Below are positions 36,151 through 44,489 of a stretch of 64,000 bases of DNA, piece by piece. The notes under the pieces were generated by a model that saw nothing but the letters and a program-made list of their open reading frames with translations, searched no databases and had not been told where the DNA came from. Each line of letters begins with the position of its first letter. Positions within the stretch are counted from its first letter, which is position 1. Source of the DNA: Anaerococcus urinomassiliensis (GTDB lineage: Bacteria > Bacillota > Clostridia > Tissierellales > Peptoniphilaceae); assembly GCF_900128425.1 (NCBI RefSeq), contig NZ_LT635782.1, positions 1,121,690 to 1,185,689 on the forward strand, given 5' to 3'. Position numbers and translations under genes: made by a program.

Positions 36151-37680
36151 TTATACCGTCCAATATTTATCATCTAGGGCCCTATATCTCACTGCTTCTA
36201 GAATGTGTTTTTGTTCTATTTCCAAGCTCCCATCAAGGTCCGCTATAGTCCTTGCCATTTTTAAGATCTTGTTGAAGCTTCTTACTGAAAAATTGTATTT
36301 ATTAAAGGCAAGTTGTGCTACTTTTTCTACTTCTGGCTTAAGTTTGATATATTTTTTCATTTGATTAGTAGAAAGCTCAGAATTTGATCTTATTTTTTCA
36401 TTTTTGTAGCGCTCATCTTGCATTACTCTTGCCTTAACAACTTCTGCCTTAAGTTCTGCAGAAGATTTTGATGGAGATTTATCCTTCAAATCCTCATATT
36501 TAACTGGAGCAATCTCTATGTGGATATCAATCCTATCCAAAATCGGTGCGGAAATTTTGTTTAGGTACCTTCTTATTTCATTTTGTGTACAAGTACACTC
36601 TTTGAGAGGATTGCCGAAGTTACCGCATGGGCACGGGTTCATAGCTGCAATTAATATGAAATCTGATGGATACTTTAAGGAAGCTTGAGCTCTTGAAATA
36701 TTTATCTCACGATTTTCAAGGGGTTCCCTCAAGGCTTCTATTGTCTTTTTGTTAAATTCAGGGAATTCATCCAAAAACAAAACTCCCCTATGAGCCAAGG
36801 ATATTTCTCCAGGTTTTGGTATAGAATGTCCTCCACCTATGAGCGCCACCTCGCTTGCACTATGGTGAGGAGACCTAAATGGTCTTTCATTTACCAGCTG
36901 TCCCTTGTCCAAAAGTCCCATTATAGAATATATCTTGGTTACTTCTACCTTCTCATCAAAATTCATATCTGGCAATATAGTTGGCAGATGTTTGGCAGAA
37001 AAAGTTTTGCCTGATCCTGGAGGACCTATCATTAGTACATTGTGACCTCCAGCTGCTGCAATTTGTAGGGCACGTTTTAGACTCTCTTGGCCCTTTATGT
37101 CAGAAAAATCTAGGTCATAGGTCACTTGGTCATCTATTTTATGTAAATCTAATTTGTAGGCTTTTACTTCTTTTTCCTTATTTAGAAAGCTTACTATGTC
37201 ATTTAGATTATCAAAAGGCAAAATATCTACATCATTTATAATAGCACATTCGTCTTTGTTTTCTTCTGCTATAATAAATTTCTTGTATCCCAACTCGCGC
37301 ATAGAAATAATCATAGCTAGAGCGCCTCTTATTGGAACGATTTTGCCTGCAAGTGATAGCTCTCCCAAGAATACATAATCGTCATAAGGGTAGGTTATGA
37401 CCCCCATTGAAGATAATAGAGATATTGCTATTGGCAAGTCCAGCTGGGTTCCTTCTTTTTTAAGATCAGCTGGGGATAAGTTTACCGTTATCCTACCAGG
37501 TGGGAAATTATAGCCAGAGTTTAGGATTGCTACCCTCACTCTTTCCTTAGATTCTTTGATTGATGAGTCTGGCAAGCCAACTATTAGAAAGTTTGGCAAA
37601 CCTGTTGTAATATCGCTTTCTACTTCTATTGCTTTTCCATTAAGTCCCAATAGTGAGCAAGTTATAGTTTTTGAATACAT
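36151..37680 (-). CDS. comM: YifB/ComM-family Mg-chelatase-like AAA+ ATPase
   Basis: About 509 aa. N-terminal Lon-like domain (MYSKTITCSLLGLNGKAIEV, then GLPDSSIKESKERV), central AAA+ with Walker A MIGPPGSGKTFSAKHLP and Walker B VLFLDEFPEF, a MNPCPCGNFG sensor segment, and C-terminal SFNKILKMARTIADL. ComM is a hexameric branch-migration helicase that helps integrate DNA during transformation. The ATG at 37680 has GGAG 6 nt upstream; the longer frame begins with TTG inside that site. It starts 1 nt after the end of the RluD-type gene and is followed by the GspE-type ATPase. Confidence 0.92.
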   Translation of the reverse strand: MYSKTITCSLLGLNGKAIEVESDITTGLPNFLIVGLPDSSIKESKERVRVAILNSGYNFPPGRITVNLSPADLKKEGTQLDLPIAISLLSSMGVITYPYDDYVFLGELSLAGKIVPIRGALAMIISMRELGYKKFIIAEENKDECAIINDVDILPFDNLNDIVSFLNKEKEVKAYKLDLHKIDDQVTYDLDFSDIKGQESLKRALQIAAAGGHNVLMIGPPGSGKTFSAKHLPTILPDMNFDEKVEVTKIYSIMGLLDKGQLVNERPFRSPHHSASEVALIGGGHSIPKPGEISLAHRGVLFLDEFPEFNKKTIEALREPLENREINISRAQASLKYPSDFILIAAMNPCPCGNFGNPLKECTCTQNEIRRYLNKISAPILDRIDIHIEIAPVKYEDLKDKSPSKSSAELKAEVVKARVMQDERYKNEKIRSNSELSTNQMKKYIKLKPEVEKVAQLAFNKYNFSVRSFNKILKMARTIADLDGSLEIEQKHILEAVRYRALDDKYWTV

Positions 37681-37681
37681 A

Positions 37682-38581
37682 TTAATCTCCAAGTCCTAAG
37701 ACATCTTGATATTTTTGAAATTTGGCGTGGACAGGCGCGCTAAAGCTGACATATTCTCCATTTTGGTCAGTAAATCCAAGCCTTGTACAGTGCAATAATT
37801 GGTGATCAAGGTTAAATTTGTGCTTGACATTGCCATAAACAGGATCCCCCAGCAATGGGTGGTTGATATGGGTCATATGAACACGAATTTGGTGGGTACG
37901 ACCAGTTAAGATGTGGATTTTGACTAGAGAATACCCGTCGACTTCCTTTATGACCTCATATTCACTAATTGCCTTTCTTCCACTAGGACAAACAGCCATC
38001 TTCCTAGGATTGTTCTTATCCCTATCCATAAAATTTTCTATACGAGCCGATTTTTGATCAAAATTTCCAAAGACAATAGCCAGATACTCCTTGTAGACTT
38101 GCCTTGTTTCAAAAAGTCCCTTCATATACTTATAAGTCTCATTGTTTTTGGCAATAACCATAAGGCCAGTTGTATCCTTATCGAGCCTATGAACAATGCC
38201 AGGCCTATCATCTCCTCCAATGTGAGATAGGCCATCATAGCCGTACTTGTAGAGCAAGCCATTTACCAAAGTCCCGGTAATGATAGATCCTGCTGGGTGG
38301 ACTATGACATTTTCGTCCTTGTCAATAATGGCATAGTCTTCGTTTTCATAGACAACTTTTATATCCATTGGCTCAGCTAGTATCTCTGGAACTTCAAAAA
38401 GCTCATCGTCTATATCAATCTGATCACCAATTACTAATTTGTAAGATGGTTTGATATTTTTATTATTTACTTTTATTTTTTTATCCTTGATAAAATCTTT
38501 TATTTTCTCCCTTGGAATTTCTTCAAATTCGTCGGAGATGTATTTATCAACTCGGATGTTTTCAAATGCTTCTAGTATCAT
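37682..38581 (-). CDS. RluD-family 23S rRNA/tRNA pseudouridine synthase
   Basis: About 299 aa from ATG 38581 (MILEAFENIRVDKYI). An S4 domain (about 10-70) precedes the catalytic domain with HRLDKDTTGLMVIAK (catalytic Asp) and HILTGRTHQIRVH. RluA/RluC/RluD subtype cannot be fixed. The start codon has no ribosome binding site. A TATAAT box ends 6 nt upstream of it, so the mRNA may be leaderless. The frame extends further up but over the promoter. Confidence 0.92.
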   Translation of the reverse strand: MILEAFENIRVDKYISDEFEEIPREKIKDFIKDKKIKVNNKNIKPSYKLVIGDQIDIDDELFEVPEILAEPMDIKVVYENEDYAIIDKDENVIVHPAGSIITGTLVNGLLYKYGYDGLSHIGGDDRPGIVHRLDKDTTGLMVIAKNNETYKYMKGLFETRQVYKEYLAIVFGNFDQKSARIENFMDRDKNNPRKMAVCPSGRKAISEYEVIKEVDGYSLVKIHILTGRTHQIRVHMTHINHPLLGDPVYGNVKHKFNLDHQLLHCTRLGFTDQNGEYVSFSAPVHAKFQKYQDVLGLGD

Positions 38582-38587
38582 AACTTT

Positions 38588-38593
38588 ATTATA
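38588..38593 (-). promoter_or_regulatory. -10 box of the rluD-like gene (leaderless transcript suspected)
   Basis: TATAAT on the minus strand, 6 nt before the ATG at 38581. The normal distance from -10 to the transcription start places +1 at or within 1-2 nt of the A of the ATG. The -35 region is T-rich and not a good match. Confidence 0.45.
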
Positions 38594-38610
38594 GCATATA
38601 TTTTTTGGCA

Positions 38611-38640
38611 AAAAAATTACGGGCAATTTCTCACCCGCAA
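38611..38640 (-). terminator. Terminator of the 38648 surface-protein gene
   Basis: On the minus strand GCGGG pairs with the following CCCG around a short loop, followed by TAATTTTTTT. It lies directly after the stop codon and just upstream of the rluD-like promoter. Confidence 0.65.
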
Positions 38641-38647
38641 TTTCTAT

Positions 38648-40561
38648 CTATTTTTTCTTTTTTAATAAATAACCTGCACCTGCAATTATTCCAAGTAGTG
38701 GAGCTACTGGAGTAATGCCTGTATTAGGATTCCAACCTTTTACAGTTTTTGCTTTTTTATTTTCCTTGGCAGGATCCTTTTTGTCTGCTTCTTTTTTGAC
38801 TTCTTTTAGGCCTTCTGTTGCTTTTTCTAGTTCGCTTGCTGCTTTGTCAACATTTTCCGGACTATCCAGTGAGTTTTTTGAAATCATATCTTGAGCTGTT
38901 TCAAAGGCTTTATTATAAGCTGCTAGACTTTCTTTAGTGTAAGTTTTGTTTTTATCATAGGATTTTTTAGCTTTTTCTATTGCATCAATTAGTCTTCCAT
39001 AATTTGGGACTTTTTCTATTTTTGTTACTTTACCCATCTGATAAGGGGATTCATTTGGATCAACATTTTCCATGGTGACATTGTAAATATCGCCAACTTT
39101 GGCATTAGGATCAGCCAAGCTCTCAAAGTCTATTGTAAATTCCAAGTCCTTGTATTCTGAGTCTGTAAGACGTGCAAACTTACCAGCTTTTTCTCCGATT
39201 TCTGTTAGGACAAATTGACGAGTTATAACTCCCGTTTTTTCGCTAAGTCCATCCATAGCTCCTCTTAATTCTTTGCTTGCTTTATCAACTTCTTCTTGGG
39301 TCGCATCAGCTTTATCTAAGATCTCTTTGGCATTTTCAAAGGCTTTTTGGAATCTATCAGCACTTTCTCTTGTAAATGTACCATCACCTAGCACTATGCT
39401 CCCAGCTTGATCAACTGTCTTTTTAAGTTCGTCAAATTTTACATCAGTATCATTTTCACTTTTGATTTTCTCGACCTTTTCTATGACACCTATGTGGCCC
39501 AGCTGATCTTTTGTATAGGTTATTAAATACTTATCCCCTATTTTAGCCTTGTCATCTTCTAGTTCTGATAGCATTACTAGGCTTATCCCACCAAAAGAAT
39601 CAGATTTTTTAAGATTAGCATCCTTGCCTCCCTTGCTATCAGTGATATCAACAAGTTCAAATTCTGCTGTTTCTTTAATTTTATCCTTATTATCAAAAGT
39701 TTTCTTTACTTCATAAATCTCGCCAAATTGAGCTGGAATTGATTTAGTAGATATTCCATTCCAAGTGATATCGTATTTATCACCAGCTTTTGCATTTTCA
39801 TCTTTCAAATCTTCTAGGTCGATTGAAAATACATTGGTCTTATTGCCACTTTCAAAAACTATGGCAGACTTCTCTTCTTTAGTATTTATAATCTCATCAA
39901 TTTCAAATTCTAGACTCTTTTGGTCTTCTTTTGCCAATTTTTCCACTCTAAATATCTTGCCAAATTGAGCAGGGTATGACTCTAAGGTTACCCCATCCCA
40001 ATAAATAGTGTATTTATCACCTTTTTTTGGACTGTCGTCACGCAAGTCATCACTCTTAATAGAATATTTATTACCTTCATTATTAGCTTCAGCTATAGTT
40101 GCAACAAATCCACTTTCTTTGTCGCCTTCAAGCTTTTCTATTACAAAATCTAATTTTTCTGTATTTTTAGGCAAATCTTCTTTAGCCATATTTGTCGGTT
40201 TTATATACTTTTCCTTAAGGCTAATGTCTTCTTTTTTGACATTTTCCTTAGCTACATTATGAAGTTGTTCTTTGCTCTTAATTTGATACATATCGTGAAT
40301 ATTTACATCATCTTCAAAATATTTTTTATCAAGGTCAAGATTGGTATTTTTATCGACTTCTTCTATAATCATAGAGTCGTCTTTGATTTCTCCTTGATAA
40401 AGCAAAGTTACATTTTTTTCCCCTACTTTAATAACTTCATAAACATATGTACGATTTTCTTCTTGTTGACTTTCTATACTTGTATTATTAGCGTAGACAT
40501 TATTTCCAATTGAAAAAACAAATGCCATGCTAAGGCCTAATACAAAAATTTTTTTGTTCAT
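38648..40561 (-). CDS. Cell-wall-anchored surface protein with PAQFGKI repeats and FIVAR-like modules (NPNTG signal)
   Basis: A 637-aa protein from ATG 40561, preceded by AGGAGGACATT. Residues 1-25 are a signal peptide (MNKKIFVLGLSMAFVFS...VYA). Then about five copies of an about 65-residue module; the clearest have GDKYTIYWDG...SYPAQFGKIFRVEKL. Two three-helix FIVAR-like modules lie at about 385-440 and 520-580 (FTRESADRFQKAFENAKEIL; YTKESLAAYNKAFETAQDMI). The C-terminus is a sorting signal: NPNTG, a hydrophobic stretch, and KKKK. A dedicated or class-B-like sortase would be expected for NPxTG; none is in the window. The ligand is unknown. It is related to the genes at 41623 and 45622. Confidence 0.85.
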   Translation of the reverse strand: MNKKIFVLGLSMAFVFSIGNNVYANNTSIESQQEENRTYVYEVIKVGEKNVTLLYQGEIKDDSMIIEEVDKNTNLDLDKKYFEDDVNIHDMYQIKSKEQLHNVAKENVKKEDISLKEKYIKPTNMAKEDLPKNTEKLDFVIEKLEGDKESGFVATIAEANNEGNKYSIKSDDLRDDSPKKGDKYTIYWDGVTLESYPAQFGKIFRVEKLAKEDQKSLEFEIDEIINTKEEKSAIVFESGNKTNVFSIDLEDLKDENAKAGDKYDITWNGISTKSIPAQFGEIYEVKKTFDNKDKIKETAEFELVDITDSKGGKDANLKKSDSFGGISLVMLSELEDDKAKIGDKYLITYTKDQLGHIGVIEKVEKIKSENDTDVKFDELKKTVDQAGSIVLGDGTFTRESADRFQKAFENAKEILDKADATQEEVDKASKELRGAMDGLSEKTGVITRQFVLTEIGEKAGKFARLTDSEYKDLEFTIDFESLADPNAKVGDIYNVTMENVDPNESPYQMGKVTKIEKVPNYGRLIDAIEKAKKSYDKNKTYTKESLAAYNKAFETAQDMISKNSLDSPENVDKAASELEKATEGLKEVKKEADKKDPAKENKKAKTVKGWNPNTGITPVAPLLGIIAGAGYLLKKKK

Positions 40562-40650
40562 AATGTCCTCCTCATAAGTCTTTCTTATACTTATTATACC
40601 CACTATAAAAAATTCTACATATTTGTTACGAATTTGCAGTCTCTATGAAC

Positions 40651-40678
40651 TTGCATTTATTGATAAAAATTTTATAGT
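40651..40678 (+). promoter_or_regulatory. Promoter of xth
   Basis: TTGCAT (40651-40656), a 16-bp spacer and TATAGT (40673-40678); the start codon is 34 bp downstream. Confidence 0.55.
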
Positions 40679-40711
40679 TAAAGTAAGATAGAAATTAAAA
40701 AGGAGATTAAT

Positions 40712-41539
40712 TTGAAATTTATTTCATGGAATATAGATTCACTAAATGCAGCTCTAACTAGTGATTCTAATAGAGCTCACATGACACGTGATGTTTTTGC
40801 AACTATAAAAAAAGAAGACCCTGATGTAATTGCTTTGCAAGAAACAAAACTACCACAAACGGGCCTTAGCAAAAAGCATAAAGAAAAATTAGAAGAATAT
40901 TTCCCAGAATATAATTACGTTCATGTCAATTCTTCTGAAGGAGCTAGGAAATCATACGCAGGATGTATGACCTTATATAAAAAAGATTTAGAAGTCAACT
41001 CAAACTTCCCATTTATAGATGCACCAGAACCAATGGATTTGGAAGGTAGGATTGTAACCTTAGAATTTGACGACTTTTACTTCACCCAAGTTTACACACC
41101 AAATGCAGGAAACGAACTAGTAAGACTTCCACTTCGCCAAGTTTGGGATCAAAAATATGCTGACTATCTAGCAAAGCTTGACAAAGAAAAACCAGTTATA
41201 TCGGCAGGAGATTTTAATGTAGCTCATAAGGAAATCGACCTTGCTCACCCAGATAATAACCATATGTCTGCTGGCTTTACCGATGAAGAACGTGAGGGCT
41301 TCACTAATCTATTAAATAGAGGATTTGTAGATACTTTTCGCCACATCAATGGCGATGTAGAAGGAAAGTACACTTGGTGGGCCCAAAGGGTAAAAACAAG
41401 CAAAATCAACAACTCAGGCTGGAGAATCGACTATTTCCTTGTATCAGATAGGATAAAAGATAAGGTAAAAAGATCTGATATAATAGATTCTGGCGATAGG
41501 CAAGACCATACACCAATAGTTATGGAAATTGAAATTTAA
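40712..41539 (+). CDS. xth: Exodeoxyribonuclease III / AP endonuclease
   Basis: A 275-aa EEP-family enzyme. Motifs: KFISWNIDSLNA, ALQETKLP (metal-binding Glu), GDFNVAHKEID, and DHTPIVMEI at the C-terminus (catalytic Asp-His). It repairs abasic sites and 3' blocks. The start codon is TTG (40712), with AAGGAG 6 nt upstream; there is no ATG that fits. It stands alone between surface-protein genes, with its own promoter and terminator. Confidence 0.94.
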   Translation: MKFISWNIDSLNAALTSDSNRAHMTRDVFATIKKEDPDVIALQETKLPQTGLSKKHKEKLEEYFPEYNYVHVNSSEGARKSYAGCMTLYKKDLEVNSNFPFIDAPEPMDLEGRIVTLEFDDFYFTQVYTPNAGNELVRLPLRQVWDQKYADYLAKLDKEKPVISAGDFNVAHKEIDLAHPDNNHMSAGFTDEEREGFTNLLNRGFVDTFRHINGDVEGKYTWWAQRVKTSKINNSGWRIDYFLVSDRIKDKVKRSDIIDSGDRQDHTPIVMEIEI

Positions 41540-41556
41540 TTTTTTGGATAGCAAAG

Positions 41557-41589
41557 AGCCCTCATTATCAACTGTAGATAATGAGGGCT
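41557..41589. terminator. Terminator between xth and the 41623 surface-protein gene
   Basis: AGCCCTCATTATC (41557-41569) is perfectly complementary to GATAATGAGGGCT (41577-41589), around a 7-nt loop. T-tracts are poor but the stem is strong in both directions. Confidence 0.75.
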
Positions 41590-41622
41590 TATAACATAAT
41601 ATATTTGGAGGTTTATTTATTA

Positions 41623-42732
41623 TTATTTTTTACTTTTCCAAAGTGCAACTGCTGAAAGCAGTGGAAGGCTTACAAGTCCTAATGAACTTACAATTCCTGT
41701 TTTAGGATTTTTGCCAGCCATTTTACCATCTTTATTTTCTTTGTTATTATCTTTATTCATTTTACTATTTTCGCTAGTCTTCTTATCTTTTGTTGTATCT
41801 TTTTTGTCAGGTGTTTTCATGTCTTTAGATTTATTGTCTTTTGACTTATTTTCTTTATTGTCATCTGTAGCTTTAGTTTCTGCTATCTTTTCAATCTTGG
41901 TGATTTTAGCAAATTGAGCTGGTTCGCTTGTAAGAATTTCATCTGAGTGTGTGATTTTGTACTTATCACCAACTTTTACATCATCTTTAAATTCTTTCTT
42001 TTCAACCATGTACAAATCACTACTATCTTCCATTAGCTCAGATCCATCTTCTTTGCTATAGTAAGCTAGGGTAATTCCATTTTCATTTACTTCTTTTACC
42101 TTGTAAATATTTGTGATACTTGCAGTTTCTTTTACGGACTCTTCAATTTTTTCTACATCAAAAATCTTGTTAAATTGTGCAGGATATGAATTCATAACTA
42201 TATCATTGTGAGTGATTTTATATTTATCGCCAACTTTTATATCGTCATCAAAATATTTTTTCTCAACCATATATTTTTCAGATTCAGATCCAATTTTTTC
42301 TACAGTAACCCCTTCTTCATTTATTTCTTTAACTAGGAATTGGTCAGTAACTTTTTCTTCTGTAGCTTCTTCTTTTGCTGCTTCTTTGATTTCATAAATT
42401 TTGCCAAATTGAGCTGGATTTGATTTTAATATTATTCCATCACTTGTGATTTCAAATTCTTTGCCAGCTTCAAGATCCATTTTCTCAAATGCACTTTTTT
42501 CTACTTGGTAAAGGTCATCTTCATAGCCTTTTTTGTTAAGGATTACATAGTCATCCTTGATTTCTTTTACAATATAAGATTCTGTGACTTTTTCATCCTT
42601 TTCATCCATTACTTCTTCAATTTTGTTTTCATCTTTCATTTCATCTTTTAAATCATCTGCTCTAACTTGACCAATATTTGTAATTGCCAAGGCAAGAGCT
42701 AAACTTGTTGTTAGTATTAATTTTTTCTTCAT
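41623..42732 (-). CDS. Cell-wall-anchored surface protein with PAQFGKI repeats (NPKTG signal)
   Basis: A 369-aa protein. Signal peptide 1-25 (MKKKLILTTSLALALA...RA). Four copies of the repeat shared with the 38648 and 45622 proteins; units end in NPAQFGKIYEIKEA, YPAQFNKIFDVEKI or EPAQFAKITKIEKI. A Lys/Asp/Asn-rich spacer (about 285-340) spans the wall, then NPKTG, a hydrophobic stretch and KSKK. The start at 42732 has GGAGGGTATT upstream. The promoter region holds TTAACACAGTCTTAACA, partly like the region before the 45622 gene. No FIVAR module is present. Confidence 0.85.
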   Translation of the reverse strand: MKKKLILTTSLALALAITNIGQVRADDLKDEMKDENKIEEVMDEKDEKVTESYIVKEIKDDYVILNKKGYEDDLYQVEKSAFEKMDLEAGKEFEITSDGIILKSNPAQFGKIYEIKEAAKEEATEEKVTDQFLVKEINEEGVTVEKIGSESEKYMVEKKYFDDDIKVGDKYKITHNDIVMNSYPAQFNKIFDVEKIEESVKETASITNIYKVKEVNENGITLAYYSKEDGSELMEDSSDLYMVEKKEFKDDVKVGDKYKITHSDEILTSEPAQFAKITKIEKIAETKATDDNKENKSKDNKSKDMKTPDKKDTTKDKKTSENSKMNKDNNKENKDGKMAGKNPKTGIVSSLGLVSLPLLSAVALWKSKK

Positions 42733-42790
42733 AATACCCTCCTTAATCTATACCAATAATAACACGAGGCTTGTTAAGACTGTGTTAAGG

Positions 42791-42848
42791 TAAAAAAATA
42801 AAATGACCTCCTACTTTTTTCCTTAAAAAAATCCTAGGCGGTCATTTT
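42791..42848 (-). terminator. Terminator of the CAMP-factor-like gene
   Basis: On the minus strand AAAATGACC (about 42840-42848) pairs with GGTCATTTT (42799-42808), with an inner CCTA/TAGG extension, followed by TATTTTTTT. Confidence 0.7.
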
Positions 42849-42856
42849 CTTATTTA

Positions 42857-44074
42857 TTATTCGTCTATTTCTTCAATAGTTTCAGTTTCTATATTCTCTT
42901 CTACTAGGTTTTCTTCTTCACTTAAACTTTCATCAATAGATGCTTCTTCACTCTCATCATCAGCTTCTATTTCATCACTTGTCTCTTCGCTAACTTCTTC
43001 TTCACTAATTTCTTCTTCGACAACTTCGCTAGGTGTCTCTTCTGCTACTAGAGCATCTTCTGCTGTTTTCATTGCAGCAAGTATATCTTCATCAGCAGCA
43101 TTTGCTTGATTTACGGTAGTTTTGCTATCGTTTAATACTCTATTTGCTTTTGTGATTGCTCTATTTAGTTCTTTTATAACAGATGACTCAACATTTCCTT
43201 TTAATTTGAAATCACGCAAGTTTTTTGCAACTTGTATGTCTTTTGCAAGAGGAGCTTTTGTAAGCTTATTTGCTGTTCTTTCTCCTTCTGGTATAGACTT
43301 ATAAGCTTCGTCTATTAGCTTATTTAATTCATCTGTTATAGAGTTAACTTCACTTACTGTGGCTTGACCATTTCTTCTGACATCTACTGCTTTTTTGATA
43401 GTCATATCTACTTCAGCAAGTTTATTTGGATCTAGTTTATACTTTAATTCCTTGTTTCTAATTGATTTGGCATTGCTAATTGCTCTATCAAGTTTTTCTA
43501 AGGTATAGTGAGTTCTCTTGGAATCATCAGTTAGCTTAGGAACTTGACGAGCTTTTTCTAATGAAGCTTTCAAGTCATCAGAAGCTTTGTTTAATCCTTC
43601 AGGACCTTCAAATAAATCAAGAGCTTTTAGTAAAGCATGAGTTACAGAAAAACCAACTATAACATGAGCTTGTTGTTGGCTATCAACTAATTCTGTGGCA
43701 TCAGCTGTTATAGTTTCTGCAACATTTATTAGTAGGTCAATTCTAGGGATAAGTTTTGTTCTGATTTCAGATGCGCTTACTAGACCGTTTTTTAGAATCT
43801 TAGATGTCAAGTCATAAGCGTTTTTTATTGCTTTTAGCCAATCTAGTTGGTTTCCTGTTAAGCCACCTGCTATATTTTCAATACCCTTAATCAAATCACC
43901 TAGGTAATCTAACTTAGATGTTACATCATCTTTTTCGCTATCATTTTCTTTGTCTGCATATACTACACTTAATTTAAGTGGATTTATATTTAAGGCTTTG
44001 TGGCTAGCAGGTGCTATTGTATTAGCAAGTAGTGTGACTGAAAGCATCCCTATAAATAGTTTGTTGTTTTTCAT
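42857..44074 (-). CDS. CAMP-factor-like secreted pore-forming protein
   Basis: A 405-aa protein with a signal peptide (about 1-40, cleavage near VVYADKE). Residues about 50-260 follow the CAMP factor pattern of group B streptococcus: a helical N-half with AHVIVGFSVTHALLKALDLF, then THYTLEKLDRAISNAKSIRN and a helix pair ending TDELNKLIDEAYKS. A second copy of the C-terminal helical module follows (about 275-345: TKAPLAKDIQVAKNLRDFKL, then LNRAITKANRV). The last about 60 residues are Glu-rich without a sorting motif. CAMP factors oligomerise in host membranes and enhance lysis by sphingomyelinase. Family assignment is from remembered sequence pattern. It follows the peptide gene of an RRNPP-type pair. 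Confidence 0.75.
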   Translation of the reverse strand: MKNNKLFIGMLSVTLLANTIAPASHKALNINPLKLSVVYADKENDSEKDDVTSKLDYLGDLIKGIENIAGGLTGNQLDWLKAIKNAYDLTSKILKNGLVSASEIRTKLIPRIDLLINVAETITADATELVDSQQQAHVIVGFSVTHALLKALDLFEGPEGLNKASDDLKASLEKARQVPKLTDDSKRTHYTLEKLDRAISNAKSIRNKELKYKLDPNKLAEVDMTIKKAVDVRRNGQATVSEVNSITDELNKLIDEAYKSIPEGERTANKLTKAPLAKDIQVAKNLRDFKLKGNVESSVIKELNRAITKANRVLNDSKTTVNQANAADEDILAAMKTAEDALVAEETPSEVVEEEISEEEVSEETSDEIEADDESEEASIDESLSEEENLVEENIETETIEEIDE

Positions 44075-44095
44075 AATTACTCCTTTATTTTTAAT

Positions 44096-44153
44096 AAAAG
44101 TTTACTAATTTAACTTTTTATATTATAATAAGGAGGTAAACAAGTAAACTTTT
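44096..44153 (-). promoter_or_regulatory. Promoter and operator-like inverted repeat of the CAMP-factor-like gene
   Basis: A perfect 11-bp inverted repeat: AAAAGTTTACT (44096-44106) and AGTAAACTTTT (44143-44153). Between them lies the minus-strand -10 box TATAAT (44122-44127); the distal arm overlaps the -35 position (GTTTAC). Arms on both sides of the core promoter are typical of repressor operators. Further upstream (44163-44217) GGGTA/TACCC and AATCG/CGATT form another interrupted dyad. Confidence 0.5.
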
Positions 44154-44256
44154 TTTACTTTTGCAGTGGGTAAAATAATCGATTTGGAATATTGGCGTAT
44201 TTATTCGATTGTTCTACCCTGTTTTTTTCTAACCAATGTCTATGATAAATTCTTTT

Positions 44257-44406
44257 CTATACGTTTTCTACATCTTCAATTACATAAAATTGATCGATTA
44301 GATAATCATCCCATTCTGTATTAATGGCAACCTTAGTATCCTTTGCTCCAAAATGTGCAGCTAGAGATAATAATATTGCAAAAATAAAAGCTTTTTTAAA
44401 TTTCAT
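44257..44406 (-). CDS. 49-aa exported peptide, candidate RRNPP signalling pre-peptide
   Basis: From ATG 44406, preceded by AAGGAGGTAGAC. Residues 1-4 are MKFK, a basic start, then a hydrophobic core AFIFAILLSLAAHFGA, then a short polar part ending in YVIEDVENV. Size and layout match PapR-type pro-peptides: about 48 aa, N-terminal signal, with the active peptide near the C-terminus. The gene lies 83 bp downstream of an HTH-TPR regulator in the same direction and upstream of the toxin gene. A longer in-frame reading (to 44463) lacks a ribosome binding site. No sequence similarity to a known peptide is claimed; the case is architecture and context. Confidence 0.6.
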   Translation of the reverse strand: MKFKKAFIFAILLSLAAHFGAKDTKVAINTEWDDYLIDQFYVIEDVENV

Positions 44407-44459
44407 ATGTCTACCTCCTTGATAGTTATATAATACCAACCTTAACAGAAAAATTAAAT

Positions 44460-44489
44460 ACACATTTGTGTGTTTGATTATGAATCATA
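44460..44489. promoter_or_regulatory. Two dyads between regulator and peptide genes
   Basis: CACATTTGTG (44461-44470, arms CACA/TGTG) and TATGAATCATA (44479-44489, arms TATGA/TCATA). The first core recurs, reversed, at 46766-46775 before the 45622 gene. The second shares its TATG...CATA ends with the PlcR box of Bacillus, but with a shorter centre. Candidate binding sites for the adjacent regulator. Confidence 0.4.
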
